Source of the DNA: CAYNFH01 sp964396385
GTDB lineage: Bacteria > Armatimonadota > Chthonomonadetes > Chthonomonadales > CAJBBX01
Assembly (NCBI GenBank): GCA_964396385.1
Contig: CAYNFH010000298.1
Coordinates: 1-6,345, forward strand
Reading direction: 5' to 3'
DNA length: 6,345 bases
The notes beneath the pieces were generated by a model. That model searched no databases and was not told the DNA's origin. It saw nothing but the letters and a program-made list of their open reading frames with translations. A program made the position numbers and the translations under genes. Shown piece by piece: positions 1 through 4,486 of the stretch; within the stretch, counting starts at the first letter, position 1; every line of letters starts with the position of its first letter.

Positions 1-19
1 GGGGGCGAATGAAGCCCCC
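1..19. other. GC-rich hairpin at the window edge
   Basis: GGGGGC (1-6) pairs perfectly with GCCCCC (14-19) around a 7-base loop. No T-run follows on the + strand, and the sequence on the other side lies outside the window. It could be the end of a terminator or another palindromic element next to the repeat array. Only the pairing is seen. Confidence 0.35.
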
Positions 20-22
20 TCA

Positions 23-153
23 GCGGGAGCACGAGGGCAGAGCCCTCGGAACAGGACCGCGGGAGCACGAGGCTAGCGCCCTCGGAATCTGCAAGAGGCT
101 GTGGGTAGCGCCCTCGGAATCTGCGGGAGTCCGAGGGCAGAGCCCTCGGAACA
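23..153. repeat. Four copies of a 32-bp palindromic repeat
   Basis: Copies start at 23, 59, 91 and 123; the last three are exactly 32 bp apart and the first two 36 bp apart. The typical unit begins GCGGGAG and ends GCCCTCGGAA. Each of copies 1 and 4 contains an inverted repeat around AGA: CCGAGGGC (131-138) pairs with GCCCTCGG (142-149) in copy 4, and 7 bp of this pair in copy 1. Copies 2 and 3 have diverged in the left arm but keep the right arm. Copies 1 and 4 end in GGAACA, copies 2 and 3 in GGAATCT. There are no unique spacers of constant length, so this is not a CRISPR array. It looks like a REP-type extragenic palindromic element or a tandem intergenic repeat. Confidence 0.8.
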
Positions 154-411
154 CGTAACCGGCCGTTGATCCCCGAAGGGAGGACAGGTGCAGTTCATCG
201 CTCTTCCGGTGCGGTCGGTCGCTTGCGCCCTATCGCGACGCTCTAGGGCTACCGACAAGGTACTACCCACTCCAGCGGGCAGGCGCATACAGAACGTTCC
301 GACCGGAGAAGCATCGCTCCGGTCGGAACGGCAGTCACCTGGTAAGCCGCTCGCGGCAGCCCAGAAAAGGTACGAGGCGGCCTCTTGACCCAAGTTTCGC
401 AGGTAGACTGA
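154..411. other. Intergenic stretch rich in stem-loops, no supported gene
   Basis: No reading frame here has protein-like composition on either strand. Several local pairings are visible: GCCCTA/TAGGGC flanking 11 bases near 230-250, the 14-bp inverted repeat at 295-330, GCCGC/GCGGC near 346-357, and GAGGC/GCCTC near 374-384. ACCCAAG (388-394) can also pair with CTTGGGT (437-443), which lies inside the broken PilZ gene. A GTG at 188 follows a good ribosome-binding sequence (GGGAGG, 178-183), but its 66-codon frame runs through the palindromes and looks like no protein I know. A structured RNA or leader is possible. I checked by eye for RNase P RNA, tmRNA, SRP RNA, 6S RNA, T-box and GEMM signatures and found no convincing match. 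Confidence 0.4.
295..330. other. Perfect 14-bp inverted repeat
   Basis: CGTTCCGACCGGAG (295-308) is the exact reverse complement of CTCCGGTCGGAACG (317-330), with the 8-base loop AAGCATCG. It is one of the two strongest palindromes in the window. Neither side has the T-run of an intrinsic terminator; the minus-strand exit reads TTCTGTATG. It may be a stem of a structured RNA, a dyad operator, or a solitary extragenic palindrome. Only the base pairing is established. Confidence 0.75.
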
Positions 412-772
412 CGAGCCTCTAAGCGATATCCGGTGTCTTGGGTGATCTATCTTAAAAGGGTCCGGAGGGCAGGAGCAGGCGCACGCCACCAACATATCGC
501 TCGCCGGTATCCGCTTCCGCACTCACCAGCGCCTGCGCGTGGGCGATACGCTGGAGATCGACGTGCTGCCCACGTCCCGCACCTTCTTCCGGTGCAGGAT
601 CGTCATTACGTATGCGGTCAGGCAGGGAGCATTCTGGGGCGCGGAAAGCTGCTATGGCGCGCAGTTCAAGCAGATGCCGCCACGCGACCAGCACCTTCTC
701 GAAGACAGCCTGGAGGACGAGCGCATACGGTTCAGCAGTCGCTCCGCCGAGCCTTTCGCCGCAGAAGCTTGA
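412..772 (+). pseudogene. PilZ-domain protein, frameshifted
   Basis: Read across two frames this is a recognisable PilZ domain of about 119 residues. PilZ domains bind cyclic di-GMP and pass that signal to motility, secretion or polysaccharide systems. The first half lies in frame with 412: RASKR (412-426) fits the RxxxR motif and is followed by YPVSWVIYLK. The second half lies in frame with 458 and starts GSGGQEQ. It holds NISLAG (491-508), which fits the [D/N]xSxxG motif, then a typical beta-strand core and a C-terminal helix (RDQHLLEDSL), ending at TGA 770-772. Removing one A from the run at 454-457 joins the halves. No start codon precedes the RxxxR motif: TGA 409-411 sits directly before it, and the GTG at 433 would lose the motif. 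So there is either a second lesion upstream or real decay. A sequencing error in the A-run cannot be excluded. The domain call is firm; the status is not. Confidence 0.78.
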
Positions 773-801
773 CCGGGGCCACTAAGCCTCTCCTTCGCGG
801 C

Positions 802-840
802 AACCGGCAGAATCCCGCAGGACTCCGTGTCCTATTCTCT
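802..840 (+). promoter_or_regulatory. Leader-like intergenic element with small hairpin
   Basis: Just after the PilZ stop lies an imperfect tandem pair, CAGAATCCCG (808-817) and CAGGACTCCG (818-827). It is followed by a 5-bp hairpin, AGGAC (819-823) with GTCCT (829-833), and then ATTCTCT. I remember similar GCAGGA...TCCG...ATTCTCT sequences ahead of genes in Armatimonadota, but this is unverified memory. The hairpin is too weak to call a terminator. Confidence 0.25.
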
Positions 841-862
841 CCGCGCGCTTGATGGCATCCTG

Positions 863-888
863 GGCGTTCTCACCACGCCGCGCTTTTT
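863..888 (+). terminator. Weak terminator-like hairpin with T-run
   Basis: GGCGT (863-867) pairs with ACGCC (875-879) around a 7-base loop. After GCGC comes a run of five Ts (884-888). The stem is short and four bases separate it from the T-run, so termination would be weak. Its place about 90 bp after the broken PilZ gene and ahead of the next gene suits a terminator for the upstream unit. Confidence 0.3.
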
Positions 889-911
889 CACGACCGTTTC
901 ACGGAGGTTAC

Positions 912-1028
912 ATGGTGTTTTTACGCGCGGACGCTAGATTGCGTCTGTGGCGGGCTCGGGACTGCCGCCACAAATTCACCGGACACCCTTCCATTCGCTC
1001 CCACGGATGCGCGGGAGCTGCCGTTTGA
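912..1028 (+). CDS. Possible 38-residue upstream ORF or leader peptide
   Basis: An ATG at 912 follows GGAGG (903-907) by four bases. The frame stays open for 38 codons and stops at TGA 1026-1028, 15 bases before the ATG of the large exported protein. The peptide is rich in Arg and has two Cys; it matches no family I recognise. The ribosome-binding sequence is better than chance, but composition does not support coding and the spacing is short. It could be a translated leader coupled to the downstream gene, or noise in a 270-bp leader. Confidence 0.2.
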   Translation: MVFLRADARLRLWRARDCRHKFTGHPSIRSHGCAGAAV

Positions 1029-1029
1029 C

Positions 1030-1035
1030 AAAGGA
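1030..1035 (+). promoter_or_regulatory. Ribosome-binding site for the HET-C-like gene
   Basis: AAAGGA lies eight bases before the ATG at 1044. This supports that start, which also gives an intact signal peptide. The TTGACA-like bases at 1025-1030 overlap it and are too close to the start codon to be a useful -35 box. Confidence 0.6.
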
Positions 1036-1043
1036 ACACCCAG

Positions 1044-3233
1044 ATGAAAAGCTCGCTCGTTTTGCGCTCGCTCCTATGGCGCGCTGCCACGGCCTTGGCC
1101 CTGATCTTCGCCTCCTCTGCCGCCCGGGCATTCGACACGGGGCACCACTGCGACCTCGTGCGCCAAACGCTCCAGGAAGAGGGTTTCGGCAACACGGCCA
1201 TCCAGGTGGCCCAGGTGCAGAACTGGCTGGTGGACTACTACAGCAGCACCATCACCGACGGCCTGACGATCAACCTTCCTGGAGTCCTGCGAGCTCGACT
1301 GGGGAGCGCCGTTGTCGCCGCCACAAAGGAGGACATGGATCGGCTGCACTGCGACAACCTCTACTCTACAGACCAGGTGCGCAACTATTGGGGCCACTTT
1401 ATCGTCAACGCCCGGGCTGCCTTCCAGCAGGCGGCCAGAGAGGGCGATACCCTCAAGGCATTGACTCTGCTGGGCGTTTCACTCCACACCGTACAGGACT
1501 TCTATTCCCATTCCGACTGGGTAGAGACGCACCCCAGGTCGCCAGGTGGGCCGTACCGCACCGAGACCTGGTTCGACGATCCAAACGCGACCCGGCTCGA
1601 CCTCTACAGCGGCTGGTATCCGAATAGCTCTAATCCCCCTACAGGCCGGATGGCGCACGGCGACTGGCAGAGCGGGCTTAACAAGGACTCCTACAGCCGT
1701 CCGCGCTGGGATGAGGCGTACGTTTTCGCCTACGCGGCCTCGCGCGAATGGGTCAATGCCGTCCATTTATGGATAGCGGAGCTCCGCCCCGCCGTTTGGG
1801 ACGCGATGCGTGCTTACGACGTCTCTGGAAGCGTTCGCTCGGCGCTCAACACCGATCTGGACGCTATTTATCGGATCCCGGAGTGGTTCGGTCACTGGAA
1901 GGGCCATGGAAGCGAGAGCTACGCGGAGTTCGCTGGCAAGGCGCTAGACTGGACCAGCGGCACCGACTCCCCCTTTGTGGAGGAGGTGAAGACGCGCCGT
2001 GTTTGTTCCGCTCTCGTGCAGGGACTGCTCAGCAACGATGCGCTTCACGCCGGCCAGCACATCTCCCCGGTTCCGGCCGCGGTTCCGGCGGTGCCACACG
2101 TGCGGCTAGACCGGCGCGCGGTTCTGGTCCGCACGCTGCATCTCGACCGGATCGATAAGGGCCTCATCTCGCCCACCAACTTCTACGCCAAGGTTACGGT
2201 GAACGGCGAGCAGTTCGTGGAGGCGATGCAGATGCACGAGGACCATCCTACCACCAACTGGATGACCATTCAGCTCGTGCCTGCCACCTTGAGCTCGGTT
2301 CCGCTCCACTACGAACTTTGGAACGAGGGTGGCGCCATCGCGAGCGAGTTCCTCTACGATGTCAATCCCCAGGCCCACAAGTGTCCCCTGGATGTGGGAA
2401 TCAACTGCCTGAACTCCAGTCTGACCGGCGATCTGACCGGCCTGCACAACTCTCCTGCGACGGCGGTTGTCTGTAGCGGCGCTGGCGATAACGACCGGGC
2501 AGTTGCCAACGTCTACATAACCATGGCGGCCCTGAGCTATCCACGGCCGGCGGCCGGGCCGGCGCCCACCAGCGGCCCAGGGACCATCACCGGCGTCATC
2601 CGCTGGAAGAAGGAGGATGGGCATCCGGAATTAGGACGCGCCCTAATGGGAGCCCTCGGGTTGGGATGGAGGCCCGGTGTAACGCGGCTTATCCCCACGT
2701 ACTGTGCGGCCTTCGCATACCGCGCCACCGGCCCAAGCCTTTTCCACCCATCGGGGGACACCCGCCAGAGTGATGAGACGGTACTCAACGGGGTCACCGG
2801 CGTATTCGAAGGCAACAACGTGCAGGAGGGGCAGGCGGAATGCAAGGTGGTAGACACGGGCGCGGCTGATTACTACGAAGTCCAGTACACCATCCGCAAC
2901 CTCCCTCTGGGCGTGCCCCTGCAGATTAGCGTGGTCCTGCAGCCCAACACGGACGCCAACTGGGTGCACGGAGACACGCAGAAGGGACCCGACGCGGCCG
3001 TCGCGAGCCTCTACATCTACCGCGTCAAGCTCTTCCCAGCGCACCCAGGAGCCGTGACGCTGACGGCTGGCTCGCCCAACGCTACGGGAATGGACTATAG
3101 CCTGTCAACGGGCTGGGTACTGGCGGGCGTCAAGTCCAACATCACGCAGCAGGAGTTCCTAAAGCTGCGGATACCCATCGGCGACCCAGGTCCGCTGCGG
3201 GGAAACCCAGGGGAGCAAAAGGTCATCCGGTAG
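1044..3233 (+). CDS. Secreted HET-C/zinc-PLC-like protein with C2-like domain
   Basis: 729 residues, complete. Residues 1-29 form a Sec signal peptide (two Arg, a hydrophobic core, cleavage after AARA), so the protein is exported. Residues 30-315 resemble the helical zinc phospholipase C-like domain of fungal HET-C and animal VWA7 proteins: FDTGHH at the mature N-terminus, LHTVQDFYSHSDW (147-159) with an HxxxD pair (H148, D152), then AHGD (204-207) and GLNKDS (211-216). H34/H35, H118, H148, D152, H156 and H205 are likely metal ligands by analogy. Residues 352-494 look like a C2-like beta-sandwich (DFYAKVT-type strand, TTNW, LHYELWNE, then DNDRA), which in C2 domains binds calcium and lipid. 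Residues 512-729 are beta-rich and unassigned. Eight Cys lie after the signal peptide, so disulfides are possible. Activity could be lipid or phosphate-ester hydrolysis, but some HET-C relatives have no known enzyme function. It appears to be transcribed alone, facing the CHAT operon. Fold confidence is high, substrate unknown. Confidence 0.85.
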   Translation: MKSSLVLRSLLWRAATALALIFASSAARAFDTGHHCDLVRQTLQEEGFGNTAIQVAQVQNWLVDYYSSTITDGLTINLPGVLRARLGSAVVAATKEDMDRLHCDNLYSTDQVRNYWGHFIVNARAAFQQAAREGDTLKALTLLGVSLHTVQDFYSHSDWVETHPRSPGGPYRTETWFDDPNATRLDLYSGWYPNSSNPPTGRMAHGDWQSGLNKDSYSRPRWDEAYVFAYAASREWVNAVHLWIAELRPAVWDAMRAYDVSGSVRSALNTDLDAIYRIPEWFGHWKGHGSESYAEFAGKALDWTSGTDSPFVEEVKTRRVCSALVQGLLSNDALHAGQHISPVPAAVPAVPHVRLDRRAVLVRTLHLDRIDKGLISPTNFYAKVTVNGEQFVEAMQMHEDHPTTNWMTIQLVPATLSSVPLHYELWNEGGAIASEFLYDVNPQAHKCPLDVGINCLNSSLTGDLTGLHNSPATAVVCSGAGDNDRAVANVYITMAALSYPRPAAGPAPTSGPGTITGVIRWKKEDGHPELGRALMGALGLGWRPGVTRLIPTYCAAFAYRATGPSLFHPSGDTRQSDETVLNGVTGVFEGNNVQEGQAECKVVDTGAADYYEVQYTIRNLPLGVPLQISVVLQPNTDANWVHGDTQKGPDAAVASLYIYRVKLFPAHPGAVTLTAGSPNATGMDYSLSTGWVLAGVKSNITQQEFLKLRIPIGDPGPLRGNPGEQKVIR

Positions 3234-3313
3234 AGCCAATTGCGCCGGGCGGCAGGCGACCTCTTCCGCTCCGAATCCCGCCGCCTTGTTCGCGGGGAGC
3301 CCCATGCTTGGCC

Positions 3314-3331
3314 TCACCGGTTCTCCGGTGA
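3314..3331. terminator. Stem-loop between convergent genes
   Basis: TCACCGG (3314-3320) pairs perfectly with CCGGTGA (3325-3331) around TTCT. It lies between the stop of the + strand HET-C-like gene and the stop of the minus-strand membrane protein, where a shared bidirectional terminator would be expected. No T-run follows in either direction, so it is not a canonical intrinsic terminator. It may mark an RNA 3' end or only be a GC-rich palindrome. A second perfect palindrome, TGCCGCGGCA, sits at 3354-3363. Confidence 0.35.
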
Positions 3332-3374
3332 CTACGGTCCATTTCACCGGCGCTGCCGCGGCAAGGCCGAGGTC

Positions 3375-3961
3375 CTACTCTATCTGGAGGCTGTTGCAGA
3401 TTGCGGAACGCGTGGCATCAAACAGCCGCTCGGAGGGCCGGGAGAACGCGACACCAATATACTCTTGCGCGACGGGCGCCCGCAGAGTGCGATATGCGAT
3501 GTCTTGTCCCCTAAACCTGAGGACGTGGTCCCTGCCATCGATCACTGCGCCAAAGAGGCTGTAAAGCGGTATTCCCTCGCTCGCTCCAATCAGCACGAAC
3601 CCATCCTTGCCTTCCGGCCGGCCCAGCAGCCACTGAAGATACCGGGGAGGCGCGGGTTCAGCTACGCTCGGCGCGAGAAACGCGGAAAACTCCCCTCTGC
3701 AGCCGGGAACAGATACCTGCGCGCTAGACACCATCTTCACCGGACACCATCCTCGAGGGACCAGCACACGGATCCGGTGTCGCGCGGCGTCTACGGNNNN
3801 NNNNNNCTCACGTACCACACCAATGCGGGCCGGTTGGCGTACCAGCCCCACAGTCCGAGCAGGGCCAGCAGCCCAACTACAGATACGAGCCACGGCAGCG
3901 CGCGGAACCGGCGGCGCCGGGCCGGAACCGGCATCGGCTCCTTAGCGGCCTCTGTGGTCAT
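3375..3961 (-). CDS. Single-pass membrane protein, crossed by assembly gap
   Basis: About 190-195 residues. It begins at ATG 3961-3959 and ends at TAG 3377-3375. The N-terminal 51 residues (3961-3809) have a short charged start, an Arg cluster RRRR, a hydrophobic segment at about 22-41, and then YANRPALVWYV. After the gap about 139 residues follow in another frame (3794-3375), including RIRVLVPRGW, a Pro-rich stretch, and LLGRPEGKDGFVLIG. By the positive-inside rule the C-terminal part should be outside the membrane. Both pieces look like genuine protein and probably belong to one gene. The frames join only if the true gap is 2 modulo 3 bases long (for example 8 or 11), not 10. The start overlaps the end of the upstream small gene by 20 bp, which suggests translational coupling. 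No family is recognised. As the last gene of the CHAT unit it may be a membrane partner or substrate; this is inference. Confidence 0.65.
3797..3806. other. Assembly gap (10 Ns)
   Basis: Ten Ns break the membrane-protein gene. Frame analysis of the two flanks indicates that the real number of missing bases is not 10 unless an error lies nearby, so the run is a placeholder or an estimate. Confidence 0.98.
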
Positions 3962-4262
3962 GCAACAGGCTTCGCTCCTCCTGCGGCAGTTCCTCTGCCG
4001 GCCCCGGCCTAGTGTCATCCAGGATTTCTGGCGGCTGCTGTCCGACTATGTAGCCCAAGGCGAAGAGAAGCGAGTTCCTGCCCCGGTTCGGAGATGTGAG
4101 ACTCTGTGCCTGCAGATCGCGAGGCATCTTAAGAGCGACCCGAGCAGATGGGGTTCGCGTCGCCAATCAGACGGAGGACCCCTCGCCGAGGATTCCGGCG
4201 ACGAGCGAGAAGAGATCGTTGTTCAGGCGGTTGAGTTGCTGGACAGTCTGATCGGGGGACAT
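3942..4262 (-). pseudogene. Small hypothetical protein with in-frame TGA
   Basis: One frame runs from ATG 4262-4260 to TAA 3944-3942, about 106 residues, interrupted only by TGA at 4169-4167 (codon 32). The first part begins MSPDQTVQQLNRLNNDLFSL and looks like an amphipathic helix. The second part contains MPRDLQ, then NSLLFALGYIVGQQPPEILD and an acidic tail. Both parts have protein-like composition in the same frame, which favours one ancestral gene hit by a nonsense change; CGA to TGA would need one C-to-T transition. Alternatives are a short 31-residue protein followed by an independent one starting at TTG 4166 or ATG 4127, neither with a clear ribosome-binding site. The ATG at 4262 also lacks one. 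The gene ends 20 bp inside the membrane-protein gene, so the two are likely co-translated. Other genes here use TGG for Trp and normal stops, so UGA recoding is unlikely. Function unknown. Confidence 0.5.
3975..3982 (-). promoter_or_regulatory. Ribosome-binding sequence for the membrane protein
   Basis: On the minus strand AGGAGGAG lies 13 bases before the ATG at 3961-3959, inside the end of the upstream small gene. The match is strong but the spacing is longer than ideal. It supports the start at 3961 over other codons nearby. Confidence 0.45.
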
Positions 4263-4486
4263 GTCTGAGGAGGAAGACGGTGGTGAACGGGACTGAGCGT
4301 GGCCGCGACCTCCGTTTCGTCCTGGCCTCCAATCGCACGGGCTAGGGGCCAGAGACGGAGGAGACCGGCAAAACGGACGGCCAACGAATCCGTCGCATCC
4401 CTCGGCTGCATTTTGAGCCGCAACACGGACGGATTCGGCGCGGCGACTATCAGGAGAACATGGCGGGAAGCGGACCTAACGAACAC
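4223..4486 (-). CDS. Doubtful ORF between the CHAT and small genes
   Basis: A frame opening at GTG 4486-4484 runs 87 codons to TGA 4225-4223. It overlaps the end of the CHAT gene by 11 bp and the start of the small gene by 40 bp. GAGGAGG (4489-4495) lies two bases before the GTG, a good sequence at a poor distance. The middle (for example LAVRFAGLLRLWPLARAIGG) could form a helix, but the last 20 residues look non-coding, and a strong stem-loop (4385-4437) sits inside. It may be a real small gene, the N-terminal part of the damaged gene that follows in another frame, or simply the 213-bp spacer. No family recognised. Confidence 0.25.
   Translation of the reverse strand: MFVRSASRHVLLIVAAPNPSVLRLKMQPRDATDSLAVRFAGLLRLWPLARAIGGQDETEVAATLSPVHHRLPPQTCPPIRLSSNSTA
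4385..4437. other. Nested stem-loop after the CHAT gene
   Basis: CGAATCCGTC (4385-4394) is the exact reverse complement of GACGGATTCG (4428-4437). Inside it CGGCT (4403-4407) pairs with AGCCG (4416-4420). The structure lies about 40 bases past the CHAT stop codon on the minus strand. There is no T-run at its exit, so it is probably not an intrinsic terminator. It could protect an mRNA end or separate expression of the CHAT gene from the downstream genes. Confidence 0.6.

Noticed and set aside
23..153. CRISPR array
   Set aside because: The copies are back to back without unique spacers of constant length, and no cas gene is nearby.
240..285. T-box leader on the minus strand (GGGTAGTACC)
   Set aside because: The invariant UGGN of the T-box is not present and no aminoacylation or amino-acid gene follows.
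178..300. RNase P RNA (ACAGAACGTT resembles the 3' P4 region)
   Set aside because: The matching 5' element GAGGAAAGTCC is absent and the distance is far too short.
188..388. 66-codon + strand ORF with a GGGAGG site
   Set aside because: It reads through the 14-bp inverted repeat, is strongly basic, resembles no protein, and ends before the PilZ remnant in a different context.
73..522. 149-codon minus-strand ORF
   Set aside because: It spans the palindromic repeats, the stem-loops and the antisense of the PilZ motifs; its composition is that of antisense GC-rich DNA.
1025..1030. TTGACA-like -35 box before the HET-C-like gene
   Set aside because: It lies only 14 bases before the start codon, overlaps the ribosome-binding site, and has no room for a -10 box and leader.
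3727..3751. 9-bp direct repeat GACACCATC near the gap, and TTCACCGGACACC shared with 975-987
   Set aside because: Both lie in or near ordinary sequence and are short; no inverted ends, transposase or target duplication accompanies them.
3240..4268. Long + strand reading frame across the gap
   Set aside because: It runs antisense to the membrane-protein and small genes, spans the Ns, and reads as Arg/Pro-rich non-protein-like sequence. The minus frames carry the transmembrane segment and the coupled overlap.
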